Below are positions 27,550 to 36,959 of a stretch of DNA of 64,000 nucleotides, piece by piece. The translations under genes were made by a program, and so were the position numbers. Positions within the stretch are counted from its first letter, which is position 1. The number at the start of each line of letters is the position of its first letter. The notes beneath the pieces are model-generated. The model ran no database searches. It was not told the DNA's origin and saw only the letters and a list, made by a program, of their open reading frames with translations. The stretch spans positions 82,807 to 146,806 of the forward strand of contig WFPC01000055.1 in assembly GCA_015487785.1 (NCBI GenBank), in the 5' to 3' direction. This stretch comes from Gammaproteobacteria bacterium (GTDB lineage Bacteria > Pseudomonadota > Gammaproteobacteria > S012-40).

Positions 27550-27804
27550 AGGCAGAGGCCTGGCCGCTACCGATCTCCCTCGTTTTTTTGTGTGTCTAGG
27601 CCGGTTTTTCCTAGTGTCGAGCTCGTCGGGCTATGGTCTCATCCTACTGAATTAAAAGGCATCGTTTCCTTTTTGTGTTGGCTTCTCCGGGATCTGGCCA
27701 GGCTAGAGTCCGCGGTCGCTTGCTGCTAGAATGCGGCTTTTGTTTTGCGCCGAGGCGAATCCCATGACGGGGAAACACAGACAGCATCCAACAAGGGGGC
27801 GCGC

Positions 27805-28440
27805 ATGTTAGAAGCCGAAGGGCTGGTCTGCGAGCGCGGTGACCGGATTCTGTTTGCCAATGTGGGTTTTCGGTTGAACGCGGGGGAACTCCTGCACGTC
27901 AAGGGGGTCAATGGCAGTGGTAAGACATCCTTGCTGAGGATGTTGTGCGGGCTCGTGGCTCCGGCAGCCGGAGAAATTCGCTGGCGAGGCGAAAATATCC
28001 GCAAACAAAAAGAAGAGTACAACCGGGAACTGCTCTACATCGGCCATCAGGCCGGCATCAAGGCGGAGTTGACGGCGCTGGAGAATCTCAAGCTTTCCTG
28101 TGCCCTGAACGATGCCGGGATCGATGACGACCAGGCCTGGCGGGCGCTGGGGGACATTGGTCTTGGCGGGCGCGAGGAGCTGCCCAGCAAGGTGTTGTCC
28201 CAGGGTCAGCAACGGCGGGTGGCGCTGGCGCGGATGCTGGTGAGCCGGGCGCCGCTATGGATCCTGGACGAACCTTTCACCGCGCTGGATGTGAAGGCGG
28301 TGGCGCAATTGGAGCAGGTTCTGGGAGCGCATTTGCAACAGGGAGGCTACATCGTTCTGACCACACACCAGAATTTCACCCTGAGCCAGGGTCGTCTGCG
28401 CATGTTACACCTGGGGCCCAGCCCGGAGTCTGGCCCATGA
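27805..28440 (+). CDS. ccmA: Heme exporter ATP-binding protein CcmA
   Basis: A 211-residue ABC ATPase of cytochrome c maturation System I. Walker A is GVNGSGKT (34-41), the signature is LSQGQQRR and Walker B is WILDEPF. With CcmB and CcmC it uses ATP to release holo-CcmE loaded with heme. The start follows AAGGGGG; an upstream in-frame ATG at 27745 is less likely. It opens the ccm operon; the 255 bases before it, after the 12-heme cytochrome, contain no convincing terminator or promoter. It overlaps ccmB by four bases (ATGA). Confidence 0.95.
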   Translation: MLEAEGLVCERGDRILFANVGFRLNAGELLHVKGVNGSGKTSLLRMLCGLVAPAAGEIRWRGENIRKQKEEYNRELLYIGHQAGIKAELTALENLKLSCALNDAGIDDDQAWRALGDIGLGGREELPSKVLSQGQQRRVALARMLVSRAPLWILDEPFTALDVKAVAQLEQVLGAHLQQGGYIVLTTHQNFTLSQGRLRMLHLGPSPESGP

Positions 28441-29105
28441 TGGGCGTGCTGCGCTGGTTGTTGTGGCGGGATCTCACCCTGGCCATGCGGCGCAAGGCCG
28501 AGGTTTTGACGGCCTTGTTCTTTTTTGTCATTGTAGTGAGCCTTTTTCCGCTGGGGGTGGGTCCGGAAATGGATACCCTGAGCGAGATTGGGCCCGGTGT
28601 ATTATGGGTGGCGGCCTTGCTGGCCTCCATGTTGTCGCTCAACCGCCTGTTTGCGGATGACTATGCCGATGGCACCCTGGAGCAACTGTTGCTGTCGAGT
28701 CAGCCGTTGCCCATGGTGGTCCTGAGCAAGGTTCTTGCCCACTGGCTGGTCAGCGGCTTTCCCCTGGTGCTCATATCCCCGGTATTGGGTATGCAGCTGG
28801 GGCTGGATTGGGAGAGTCTGGTGATCCTGGTTGTCACCTTGTTGCTGGGTACACCGGTGCTCAGTCTGATCGGGGCGGTGGGGGCAGGGCTCACCCTGGG
28901 GGTGCGTGGCGGAGGTGTATTGTTGTCCTTGCTGGTGTTGCCCCTGTATATTCCGGTGCTGATCTTCGGCGCCGGCGCGGTGGAGGCCGCGCGTTCGGGT
29001 TTGGGAGCGGATGCCCATGTATCACTGCTGGGCGCGTTTTTGGTGTTGGCATTGCTGTTGGCACCCTGGGGAGGGGCTGCGGCCCTGAGAATCTCATTAG
29101 ATTGA
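28437..29105 (+). CDS. ccmB: Heme exporter membrane protein CcmB
   Basis: A 222-residue membrane protein with six predicted helices, the permease-like partner of CcmA. Typical features are the N-terminal LLWRDLTLAMRRKAE, LLFADDYADGTLEQLLLS-like cytoplasmic loop and the LGTPVLSLIGAVGAGLTLG helix. Start chosen at the ATG that overlaps the ccmA stop (ATGA). ccmC begins two bases after its stop. Acts in the inner membrane. Confidence 0.95.
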   Translation: MMGVLRWLLWRDLTLAMRRKAEVLTALFFFVIVVSLFPLGVGPEMDTLSEIGPGVLWVAALLASMLSLNRLFADDYADGTLEQLLLSSQPLPMVVLSKVLAHWLVSGFPLVLISPVLGMQLGLDWESLVILVVTLLLGTPVLSLIGAVGAGLTLGVRGGGVLLSLLVLPLYIPVLIFGAGAVEAARSGLGADAHVSLLGAFLVLALLLAPWGGAAALRISLD

Positions 29106-29107
29106 TT

Positions 29108-29860
29108 ATGCAACTGTTTAGCAAAGCATTCTGGCTACAGTTTTCCTCGCCCAAGGCGTTCTATCCTTTTGCAGGAAAACTGATTCCCTGGTTCACCGCG
29201 CTGGCTGCCGTATTTGCCGTGGTGGGCTTGTACTTGAGCTTCTTCGTGGCACCCACCGACTATCAACAGGGAGAGAGCTATCGCATCATGTTCATCCATG
29301 TGCCGGCGGCCTGGATGTCCATGTTCATCTACCTGGTGATGTGCATCTATGCCGGCCTGGGGCTGGTGCTGAATACCCGCCTGTCCAACATGATGGCTGC
29401 GGCCCTGGCGCCCACTGGCGCCATGTTCACCTTTCTCGCCTTGTGGACCGGTGCTCTGTGGGGCAAGCCCACCTGGGGGACCTACTGGGTGTGGGATGCC
29501 CGCCTGACCTCGGAACTGATTCTGTTGTTTCTGTATTTCGGTTACATCGCCCTGCAGGCGGCCATCGATGACCCGCAGCGGGCAGCCCGCGCCAGTGGTT
29601 TGTTGGCCATCGTCGGTGTGATCAATATTCCCATCATCTATTTTTCCGTGCAGTGGTGGAACACCTTGCACCAGGGTGCCTCGGTGACGGTGACGCAAGC
29701 GCCCACCATGGCGGCCACCATGTTTGCGGCCATGATCGTAATGACCTTGGCATTCTGGATGTATACCATTGCCGTGGCCCTGGTGCGGGTGCGTCAGTTG
29801 ATTCTGGAGCGTGAGCGTCATGCGGCCTGGGTGTTGGAGTTGGCGGAGGCCGAGAAATGA
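29108..29860 (+). CDS. ccmC: Heme handling protein CcmC
   Basis: A 250-residue six-helix inner-membrane protein of the heme handling protein family. The tryptophan-rich WWD-type segment is GKPTWGTYWVWDARLTSELI, and conserved histidines flank it (FIHVPAAW and TLHQGASV). CcmC passes heme to CcmE on the periplasmic side. Its stop overlaps the ccmD start (ATGA). Confidence 0.96.
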   Translation: MQLFSKAFWLQFSSPKAFYPFAGKLIPWFTALAAVFAVVGLYLSFFVAPTDYQQGESYRIMFIHVPAAWMSMFIYLVMCIYAGLGLVLNTRLSNMMAAALAPTGAMFTFLALWTGALWGKPTWGTYWVWDARLTSELILLFLYFGYIALQAAIDDPQRAARASGLLAIVGVINIPIIYFSVQWWNTLHQGASVTVTQAPTMAATMFAAMIVMTLAFWMYTIAVALVRVRQLILERERHAAWVLELAEAEK

Positions 29861-30051
29861 ACTGGGGATCGTTTGCAGATTTCCTCGCCATGGGAGGTTA
29901 TGCCTTCTACGTGTGGGGGTCCTATGGGGTGACAGCCCTGTTCCTGCTGATCGAGGTGGTGTTGTTGATGAAACGCCGCCGGACCCTGATGCAGCGTTTG
30001 CTGCGTCTGGCGCGGATAAATAGAGAGGGCGGATATGAAAGCAAGACATAA
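29857..30051 (+). CDS. ccmD: Heme exporter protein CcmD
   Basis: A 64-residue protein with one membrane helix and a basic C-terminal tail. The N-terminal [19 protein letters not shown] is the recognised CcmD pattern. CcmD stabilises the CcmC-CcmE complex and is needed for release of holo-CcmE. It overlaps ccmC by four bases and ccmE by 17 bases. Confidence 0.93.
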   Translation: MNWGSFADFLAMGGYAFYVWGSYGVTALFLLIEVVLLMKRRRTLMQRLLRLARINREGGYESKT

Positions 30052-30496
30052 GAGATTGGCCTTTATCGGTGTCGGCCTGGCGGGTCTGGCGATCATTGCC
30101 GCCTTGTTGCTGAATGTATTCAACAGCAACATGGTATTCTTCTTCAGCCCCACCGATGTGAAGGAAGGCAAGGCGCCGGTGGATCGTGAGTTTCGCCTCG
30201 GAGGGCTGGTGGAAGAAGGTTCCCTCAGCCGGGAAGACGATGGATTGACGGTGAATTTCAATGTCACCGATGGGGCCGAGACCATTCGCGTGACCTATAC
30301 CGGTATTCTGCCGGATCTGTTTCGCGAGGGACAGGGTGTGGTGGCCCAAGGCAAATTGGAGGGCGGTGTGTTCATGGCTTCCGAAGTGCTGGCCAAGCAC
30401 GACGAAAACTACATGCCGCCGGAAGTGGCGGAAGCCTTGGAGAAGGGCAAGGCGCGGGCCGCCCAACAGAGTGGAGCGGGAGGTGTCGCGCAATGA
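30035..30496 (+). CDS. ccmE: Periplasmic heme chaperone CcmE
   Basis: A 153-residue protein anchored by one N-terminal helix (about 9-27) with a periplasmic OB-fold beta-barrel. The covalent heme-binding histidine is H122 and the conserved tyrosine is Y126 in [13 protein letters not shown]. It carries heme from CcmC to CcmF. It overlaps ccmD by 17 bases and ccmF by four bases (ATGA). Confidence 0.96.
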   Translation: MKARHKRLAFIGVGLAGLAIIAALLLNVFNSNMVFFFSPTDVKEGKAPVDREFRLGGLVEEGSLSREDDGLTVNFNVTDGAETIRVTYTGILPDLFREGQGVVAQGKLEGGVFMASEVLAKHDENYMPPEVAEALEKGKARAAQQSGAGGVAQ

Positions 30497-32496
30497 TACC
30501 CGAGATTGGACATTTTGCCCTGATCATTGCCCTGGGGCTGGCGATGGTGCAATTCGTGCTGCCCCTGGTCGGGGCGCACCGGGGCAACCAGAGCTTGATG
30601 GCGGTCGCCCGCCCGGCGGCCCAGGGACAGTTCGTGTTCGTGGCCATTGCCTTTGGGGCCCTGGTGACGAGCTTCGTCAACAACGATTTTTCCGTGCTCT
30701 ACACAGCCAATCACTCCAATTCCATGCTGCCCCTGTTGTACCGGGTGTCGGCCGTATGGGGTGGCCATGAGGGATCACTCTTGCTGTGGGTGTTGATGCT
30801 GACGGCTTGGGGCGTGGCGGTTTCGGTGTTCAGTCGCCGCCTGCCCCTGGATATGGTGGCTCGGGTATTGGGGGTGTTGGGTTTTATCTCCATAGGTTTC
30901 TATCTGTTTATGCTGATCACCTCCAATCCCTTCGAGCGCCTGATTCCACCGGTGCCGGATGGCCGCGACCTCAACCCCCTGTTGCAGGATCCGGGGCTGG
31001 CCATTCATCCGCCCATGCTCTACATGGGGTATGTGGGTTTTTCGGTGGCTTTCGCCTTTGCCATTGCGGCGCTGCTGAGCGGCAAGATGGATGCCACCTG
31101 GGCGCGCTGGTCCCGCCCCTGGACCACCATTGCCTGGGTATTCCTGACCCTGGGCATCGCCCTGGGTAGCTGGTGGGCCTATTACGAGCTGGGCTGGGGT
31201 GGCTGGTGGTTCTGGGATCCGGTGGAAAACGCCTCCTTCATGCCCTGGTTGGTGGGCACCGCCCTGATGCATTCCTTGGCAGTGACCGAGAAGCGGGGCA
31301 GCTTCAAGAACTGGACCGTGTTGCTGGCTATTTTCGCTTTCTCGCTCAGCCTGCTGGGGACCTTCCTGGTGCGTTCCGGTGTGCTGACCTCGGTGCATGC
31401 CTTCGCCTCCGATCCATCCCGGGGCATGGCGATATTGATTTTCCTGTGTGTGGTCATCGGTGGCTCCTTGCTGCTGTATGCCTGGCGGGCGCCCAAGGTG
31501 GGACTGGGAGGCAGGTTCGCCCTGGTCTCGCGGGAATCCATGTTGCTGGCCAACAACGTGTTGTTGGTGGTGGCCTGTGGCGCGGTGTTGCTGGGCACGC
31601 TCTATCCCCTGGTGCTGGATTCCCTGGGGTATGGCAAGATCTCCGTTGGTCCGCCCTATTTTAACGCCGTGTTCGTGCCTCTGATGACGCCGTTGATTTT
31701 TCTCATGGGCGTGGGGCCACTGGCGCGCTGGAAAAAGGCTAGCGTGCCGGAATTGGCCGAACGCCTGAAATGGGCGGCAGGTGTCAGCGTGGTGACCGCG
31801 GCCCTGGTGCCCATGGTGATGGGTGAATGGTCGTTCATGGTCAGCCTGGGCATTCTGATGGCGGCCTGGATCGTGGCCAGTGTGTTTGCCGGCATCAGCC
31901 AGCGCATTCGCCAGCGTGCCAAGGCCGGCGTGGCGGCGCGGGGCAGCATCTCGCGCAGCTACTACGGCATGCAGCTGGCGCATCTGGGGGTGGCCGTGTT
32001 CATCGTCGGTGTGACCCTGGTGATGGGCTATGAGGAAGAGCGCGATGTGCGCATGGAAGTGGGTGATACGGTGACCGTGGGAGGGTATGTGTTTCGCTTC
32101 GATGGCATCACCGAGGCACAAGGGCCCAATTATATTGCCGAACGCGGGCGTATCACGGTGACCCTGGACGGTCGCGAGGTCAGCGTGCTGTATCCCGAAA
32201 AACGTTATTACAACGTGCAACAGCAGGTGATGACCGAAGCCGCCATCGATACGGGATTCTTCGGCGATCTGTATGTTTCCCTGGGCGAGCCTGCCGGCCG
32301 TGGGGGGTGGAGTGTACGGGTGTACTACAAGCCCTTCGTGGACTGGATCTGGGGTGGCTGCGTATTGATGGGGCTGGGTGGCCTGTTTGCCGTCAGCGAC
32401 AAGCGTTACCGCATTGCCGCGCGGCGTGAGAAGCGCCTGGCGGCGGAGAAATCCCGTGACGCCATGGGTGCCACGGCATCGAAGGTGAATGCCTGA
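30493..32496 (+). CDS. ccmF: Cytochrome c heme lyase subunit CcmF
   Basis: A 667-residue polytopic inner-membrane protein. The WWD heme-contact domain [15 protein letters not shown] lies near residue 235, with conserved histidines before ([14 protein letters not shown]) and after it ([10 protein letters not shown]). CcmF with CcmH attaches heme from CcmE to CXXCH sites. Length is normal for the family. Its last base is the first of the ccmG start. Confidence 0.97.
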   Translation: MIPEIGHFALIIALGLAMVQFVLPLVGAHRGNQSLMAVARPAAQGQFVFVAIAFGALVTSFVNNDFSVLYTANHSNSMLPLLYRVSAVWGGHEGSLLLWVLMLTAWGVAVSVFSRRLPLDMVARVLGVLGFISIGFYLFMLITSNPFERLIPPVPDGRDLNPLLQDPGLAIHPPMLYMGYVGFSVAFAFAIAALLSGKMDATWARWSRPWTTIAWVFLTLGIALGSWWAYYELGWGGWWFWDPVENASFMPWLVGTALMHSLAVTEKRGSFKNWTVLLAIFAFSLSLLGTFLVRSGVLTSVHAFASDPSRGMAILIFLCVVIGGSLLLYAWRAPKVGLGGRFALVSRESMLLANNVLLVVACGAVLLGTLYPLVLDSLGYGKISVGPPYFNAVFVPLMTPLIFLMGVGPLARWKKASVPELAERLKWAAGVSVVTAALVPMVMGEWSFMVSLGILMAAWIVASVFAGISQRIRQRAKAGVAARGSISRSYYGMQLAHLGVAVFIVGVTLVMGYEEERDVRMEVGDTVTVGGYVFRFDGITEAQGPNYIAERGRITVTLDGREVSVLYPEKRYYNVQQQVMTEAAIDTGFFGDLYVSLGEPAGRGGWSVRVYYKPFVDWIWGGCVLMGLGGLFAVSDKRYRIAARREKRLAAEKSRDAMGATASKVNA

Positions 32497-33017
32497 TGTT
32501 ACGATTCATTGCACCGTTGTTGATTTTCGGCCTGATCGCGGCGTTTTTCTTCGTTGGCCTGGATCGGGATCCCACCAAGTTGCCTTCGGCCCTGATCGAC
32601 AAGCCGGCGCCGGCGTTTACCCTGCCGCAACTGCATCAGCCGGAGCAGAGTTTCTCGCCTGAACAGATGAAGGGCAAGGTCTGGCTGCTCAATGTATGGG
32701 CCTCCTGGTGTGCGGCCTGCCGTACGGAGCATCCCCTGTTCATGGAGCTGTCGCGCAAGGGCGTGCCATTGTACGGCCTCAATTACAAGGACAAGCGCAA
32801 GGATGCCCTGCAGTGGCTGCAGCAACTGGGTAATCCCTATCGGGTGAGTGTTTCCGATTTCACTGGCGACGTGGGTATCGATTACGGTGTCTATGGGGTG
32901 CCGGAAACCTTCGTTATCGACAAGCAGGGCATTATTCGCTACAAGCATGTGGGCCCGATTTCCCGTCAGGACTGGGAAAACACCATTGAACCCATCATCA
33001 AGGAGTTGCAGGGGTGA
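32496..33017 (+). CDS. ccmG: Thiol:disulfide interchange protein CcmG (DsbE)
   Basis: A 173-residue thioredoxin-fold protein with an N-terminal membrane anchor. The active site is WCAAC (C72, C75) inside LLNVWASWCAACRTEHP. The conserved YGVYGVPETFVID with the cis-proline follows. CcmG keeps apocytochrome cysteines or CcmH reduced in the periplasm. The stop overlaps the ccmH GTG start (GTGA). Confidence 0.96.
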   Translation: MLRFIAPLLIFGLIAAFFFVGLDRDPTKLPSALIDKPAPAFTLPQLHQPEQSFSPEQMKGKVWLLNVWASWCAACRTEHPLFMELSRKGVPLYGLNYKDKRKDALQWLQQLGNPYRVSVSDFTGDVGIDYGVYGVPETFVIDKQGIIRYKHVGPISRQDWENTIEPIIKELQG

Positions 33018-33481
33018 AACGTATTCTACTCGCTGTGGTATTCGCGGCCACCGTGACGCCGGTGACGGCCAAGGAAGCCGAACCCTTGGAAGATCCAGTC
33101 TACCAGGAACGCTTCGAGGCCCTGACCAAGGAGCTACGCTGTCTCAAGTGCCAGAACCAGACCATCTTCGATTCCAAGGCCGGCCTGGCCGACGACCTGC
33201 GCCGCCAGATCAGGGAGCAGATGTACCAGGGCAAGAGCGACGAGGAAATCGTCGACTACCTGGTGGCGCGTTATGGTGATTTCGTGCGCTACCGGCCGGA
33301 CTTCAAGGCCTCCACCTTGTTCCTGTGGGTGGGCCCCTTCCTGTTTCTCGTCATCGGCATCGCCATGCTGGTGCACCAGATCCGCAAGCGCCGCAGCGTG
33401 GAAGACGTTGCCCCCCTGAGTGAGGAAGAGGCCAAGCGCGTGCGGGCGTTGATCGATACTCAAGGCGGAGAAAAGAATTAA
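33014..33481 (+). CDS. ccmH: Cytochrome c maturation protein CcmH
   Basis: A 155-residue protein with a signal peptide, the redox motif LRCLKCQNQ (C43, C46), the three-helix periplasmic domain, and one C-terminal membrane helix (about 97-117). This is the short CcmH type; the TPR part is a separate gene (ccmI) here, unlike the fused E. coli CcmH. Starts with GTG behind AAGGAGTTGCAGG. Confidence 0.95.
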   Translation: MKRILLAVVFAATVTPVTAKEAEPLEDPVYQERFEALTKELRCLKCQNQTIFDSKAGLADDLRRQIREQMYQGKSDEEIVDYLVARYGDFVRYRPDFKASTLFLWVGPFLFLVIGIAMLVHQIRKRRSVEDVAPLSEEEAKRVRALIDTQGGEKN

Positions 33482-34737
33482 TGCTAGTTTTTGGATCGAT
33501 TGCGGCGGCGTTCATCGCCGTTGCCCTGGCTTTCGTGTTGCCGCCCTTGTTGAAGAAGCGAGTGGACGACAAGGTGATCGCCCACAAGGAATTGACCGTG
33601 ACCGTCTACCAGGACCAGCTCCGAGAGCTGGAGAACGACCTGAAGAACGGTACCATCAGTGAGGAACAATACCAGCAGGCCAAGGCCGATATCGAACATA
33701 ACCTGCTGGCCGACGTGGAACTGGCCGAAGAGCGTGCCGCCGAGGCGGGCAAGACCCGGCCCGGCAAGGGGGTGGCCATCGCCGTGGCGGTTTTTCTGCC
33801 CTTGATGTCGGTGGGGCTGTACAGCCTGTGGGGGGCTGGTGCCGCCGGGCTGGACCCCGAGAGCGCCGTGCCCGAGGTGCAGGCCGAACAGCACCAGCAA
33901 CAGGACATCGAACAATTGTTGCAGCAATTGCTGGCCCGCTTGGAACAACAACCCGATGACCTCGAGGGCTGGTACATGCTGGGACGCACCTACCAGTTCC
34001 TGCGCCGTTTCCCCGAAGCAGTGGAGGCTTTCGACAAGGCGGTAAAGCTGGGAGGGGATCGCAGCGCCGATGTGCTCTCCAGCTATGCCGATGCCTTGGC
34101 TATGGCCAATGGCCGGCGTCTGACACCCGAGGCGGAGAAACTGCTGGAGCAGGCCCTCAAAGCCGATCCCTTCCATGCCAAGTCGCTTTGGCTGGCGGGT
34201 ACCGCGGCCTACCAGAACCAGGACTATCCCAAGGCGTTGCAATACTGGGAACGTCTGCTGGGTGTTCTGCCGCCGGGTTCGGAAGATGCCCGGCAGATTC
34301 TGGCCAACATCAACCAGACTCGCTCCTTGGCCGGCATGCCTCCGCTGACGGCGGAGGCGGCGGGTGTGGTCGGCAACCCGCCGGCGGTTGGTGCGGAAAT
34401 CACCGGGCGGGTGAGCCTGGACCCGGCACTGGCCGGCGAGGTGGATCCCGAAGCCACGGTATTCGTGTTTGCTCGTGCGGTCCAGGGCCCCCGCATGCCC
34501 CTGGCCATCGTGCGCAAACAGGTCAAGGATTTGCCGTTCGAGTTCGTCCTCAACGATTCCATGGCCATGAACCCTCAAATGACCCTGTCACGCTTTCCGC
34601 AAGTGGTGGTGGGCGCGCGTATTTCCCGTAGCGGTGATGCCATGCCCCAGCCGGGTGACCTGGAAGGCTACACCGGTCCTGTCAGGATTGCCGAGAACCA
34701 GCCGATACGTATAGTGATCGACTCACGGGTGCAGTAG
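33481..34737 (+). CDS. ccmI: Cytochrome c maturation protein CcmI (TPR apocytochrome chaperone)
   Basis: A 418-residue protein with two N-terminal membrane helices (about 2-20 and 97-115) separated by a cytoplasmic helical loop (VYQDQLRELENDLKNGTIS), TPR repeats (about 140-270: LEGWYMLGRTYQFLRRFPEA and on) and a C-terminal beta domain (about 300-418). CcmI delivers unfolded apocytochromes to the CcmFH heme lyase. It is the last gene of the ccm operon; no clear intrinsic terminator follows. Confidence 0.94.
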   Translation: MLVFGSIAAAFIAVALAFVLPPLLKKRVDDKVIAHKELTVTVYQDQLRELENDLKNGTISEEQYQQAKADIEHNLLADVELAEERAAEAGKTRPGKGVAIAVAVFLPLMSVGLYSLWGAGAAGLDPESAVPEVQAEQHQQQDIEQLLQQLLARLEQQPDDLEGWYMLGRTYQFLRRFPEAVEAFDKAVKLGGDRSADVLSSYADALAMANGRRLTPEAEKLLEQALKADPFHAKSLWLAGTAAYQNQDYPKALQYWERLLGVLPPGSEDARQILANINQTRSLAGMPPLTAEAAGVVGNPPAVGAEITGRVSLDPALAGEVDPEATVFVFARAVQGPRMPLAIVRKQVKDLPFEFVLNDSMAMNPQMTLSRFPQVVVGARISRSGDAMPQPGDLEGYTGPVRIAENQPIRIVIDSRVQ

Positions 34738-34760
34738 ACGCGGCCATTGTTTGTGTTTGT

Positions 34761-34815
34761 TTGACAAAACGCTCTCTCGTGTATAACATCGTTTGCATTG
34801 TTATACATTGTTTGC
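34761..34815 (+). promoter_or_regulatory. Promoter with inverted and direct repeats before the RHH/zinc-ribbon gene
   Basis: TTGACA (34761-34766) and TATAAC (34782-34787) form a promoter with a slightly short 15-base spacer. The -10 region is one arm of a perfect 7-bp inverted repeat, GTATAAC (34781-34787) and GTTATAC (34800-34806). A direct repeat, CATCGTTTGC (34788) and CATTGTTTGC (34806), is superimposed with an 18-base period. This is the layout expected for operator sites of a dimeric ribbon-helix-helix repressor, possibly the downstream product itself. Confidence 0.6.
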
Positions 34816-34837
34816 CGGCCAGCGGGCCAAGGGGGAG

Positions 34838-35290
34838 ATGATGAACAGACGGGCACGATCCATGCCGCGACATGCGCAGGCCATGCGGGACAAGGCCATG
34901 GCCACAGCCATGAAACGCAAGGAGGAGTACCTGGGAGCACGGGTTCCCAGGGCGCTCAAGGAACGGGTCATTGCGCGCGCGGATGAACTGGGAATCTCGG
35001 TATCTCTGCTGATTCGAAAGGTGCTGGAGGAGGTTTTCCTGGGCGAGGGCGAGGCCTCGGCCAAGGCCGCCATGGTGCCGATGCCTGCAAGCGAATCTGC
35101 GACGAAGACCCTTCCCAAGGTGCTGGGCTGGAAGCTGCTGGAACTCAATCAGCAGCAGCGCTGTGCGCGTTGTGGACGGGACATGTCTCCCGGCAGCGAG
35201 GCGGTGATGGGGATTACCGTCGCCGACGATGAATGGGTGATCATCTGCAAACCATGCAAGCAGCAGTTGGCGCAATCACATGCACAATAG
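34838..35290 (+). CDS. Ribbon-helix-helix-like protein with C-terminal zinc-ribbon motif
   Basis: A 150-residue cytoplasmic protein I do not recognise as a named family. Residues 30-68 (EYLGARVPRALKERVIARAD and on) look like a ribbon-helix-helix DNA-binding unit: one beta strand then two helices. The very basic N-terminus (RRARSMPRHAQAMRDKAM) could add DNA contact. The C-terminal 45 residues hold CARCG (109-113) and CKPC (137-140), a four-cysteine zinc-ribbon or metal/redox site. AAGGGGGAG precedes the ATG pair. The promoter repeats suggest autoregulation. It sits between ccm and the RND cluster, either of which it might control. Confidence 0.7.
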   Translation: MMNRRARSMPRHAQAMRDKAMATAMKRKEEYLGARVPRALKERVIARADELGISVSLLIRKVLEEVFLGEGEASAKAAMVPMPASESATKTLPKVLGWKLLELNQQQRCARCGRDMSPGSEAVMGITVADDEWVIICKPCKQQLAQSHAQ

Positions 35291-35357
35291 GGTGGGATCA
35301 GCCTGAGAGCGACCGGCTGCGGCATGGTACGTATCATCACTTTCCACGGGTTGTCTG

Positions 35358-36905
35358 ATGCCGGATGCGGCGGCGGGTGCAAAGTGTCGTTTGCGGATTC
35401 TGGTCCGGCCGCGTCTGGATAGTCGTTGTAAGCCAGGATTAAGGGGCGCTGCGTTATTCTGTCTGCTGGTACTCTGGGCGCCGTGGGTGCTGGGCGAAAA
35501 CGGTCAGGAGATCAGCCTGCCGGCCGACCTGGACGTGTTGCTGGCCGAGGAGACGGCGGGCTTGCGGTTCGACTGGGGTGGTTATTTCAAGAACGAAACG
35601 GCCTATCGCTTCGATGAGCCGCGCTCCTTCACCAAGATTCGTAACATCCTGTCGCTCAATAGCGAGGTGGGTTTCGGTCGCCGTGCCCAGTTCTATGCCT
35701 CGGGCTGGGCCTATTACGACCTGGTCTACGATCTGTTCAACTACGAGACCATAGCCGCGCGCACGGTGCGGGAGGAGAAAGAACCCCTGGTGTTCCTCGA
35801 AACCCTCAAGCAGGAAAAGGATTCGGAGGTGGTGGAACTCAGGGAGTTTTATCTGGACCTGTTTCTGCCCAATCTCGATGTGCGCTTGGGCAAACAGTTC
35901 ATCATCTGGGGCGTGCTGGAGGGCATTCGGGTGGTGGATGAGATCAATCCCATGGATTTTCGCGAATTGATCTTGCCCGAGCTACTCGATTATCGCATTC
36001 CCCTGTGGAGTCTCAAGGCCGACCTGTACTGGGGCAAGTCCGAATACGAATTCATCTGGATTCCCGATCTCAGGTTTCACAAGCCGGCGCCGGCGGGTTC
36101 GGAATGGGAGTTGTTCCAGGTGCTGGACAAGACCACCAAGCCGGAAAGTTTCAATCCCGCGTTTTCCGAATACGGACTCAAATGGACCCGGGAGGTATTC
36201 GATACCGAGATATCGCTGAGTTATTTCTATACCTGGGACGATTATCCCACCTCGTTTCGGGTGATTTCCGCCGCCGATGTGCGCACGGTGGATCCCGATT
36301 CCGAACTGGCCATATTGCCTACCTATACGCGCATGAGCATGTATGGCAGCACGTTTACGCGCGAGATCGGCGGCGCCATTCTCAAGGGCGAGTTTGCCTA
36401 TGTGACGGGTAAGTACTTCGCCATCGTCGACCGGGACGACAATGGCGACGGTTTTCTCGACAACGACGGCGAACTCAAGCGTGACCACATCCGCTGGGGC
36501 TTGGGCTATGATTTCAGCCTCTGGGGTATCGAATGGTCACCGGCCATCGCTCAGTGGGTGATTCTGGGTTACAACAGCAACATCCTCACCGACGAATTCG
36601 ATACCACGTTCAATTTATTCCTGCGCAAACCGTTAAAGAAGCAATCGGCGGTTTTCACTTTGTTGGGTATTTACCTGGTGAATTTCCGTGAGGTCTACCT
36701 GAAGCCGAAATTCACTTTCAACCTGGGTAATCATTTCCAGTTGATGGCGGGTATGGACTATTTTGCCGGTTCACGTAGCCAGTTCGGTCGTGCCTTTTCC
36801 GCCAGCGATCCCGGTGGGCTGGTGGATGTGGAGCAGCGCGCCCAGTTCTTTGGTAACTTTCGTGACAACCGGCGTATCTTTGTTGAATTCAAATACAGTT
36901 TTTGA
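35358..36905 (+). CDS. DUF1302-like outer-membrane beta-barrel protein (RND-associated)
   Basis: A 515-residue exported protein. A long basic N-terminus precedes a hydrophobic signal segment (about 28-46), so a later start cannot be excluded. The rest is rich in beta strands and ends in EFKYSF. The stretch RLGKQFIIWGVLEGIRVVDE followed by INPMDFRE is the signature region of DUF1302-type proteins; the second member at 62620 has GKVFWGVTESQHLVDIINQTDF. DUF1302 genes often sit beside MMPL-type RND transporters. Probably an outer-membrane pore or receptor for the substrate moved by the RND protein encoded 54 bases downstream. Confidence 0.75.
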   Translation: MPDAAAGAKCRLRILVRPRLDSRCKPGLRGAALFCLLVLWAPWVLGENGQEISLPADLDVLLAEETAGLRFDWGGYFKNETAYRFDEPRSFTKIRNILSLNSEVGFGRRAQFYASGWAYYDLVYDLFNYETIAARTVREEKEPLVFLETLKQEKDSEVVELREFYLDLFLPNLDVRLGKQFIIWGVLEGIRVVDEINPMDFRELILPELLDYRIPLWSLKADLYWGKSEYEFIWIPDLRFHKPAPAGSEWELFQVLDKTTKPESFNPAFSEYGLKWTREVFDTEISLSYFYTWDDYPTSFRVISAADVRTVDPDSELAILPTYTRMSMYGSTFTREIGGAILKGEFAYVTGKYFAIVDRDDNGDGFLDNDGELKRDHIRWGLGYDFSLWGIEWSPAIAQWVILGYNSNILTDEFDTTFNLFLRKPLKKQSAVFTLLGIYLVNFREVYLKPKFTFNLGNHFQLMAGMDYFAGSRSQFGRAFSASDPGGLVDVEQRAQFFGNFRDNRRIFVEFKYSF

Positions 36906-36959
36906 CGCGTTTGGTGGATACTACACCATGGCGCATGGCAGTAGAGGAAAGAGAGCAGC

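Noticed and set aside
30775..32220. 481-codon minus-strand open frame within ccmF
   Set aside because: Antisense shadow; His/Gln/Gly-rich composition with no domain.
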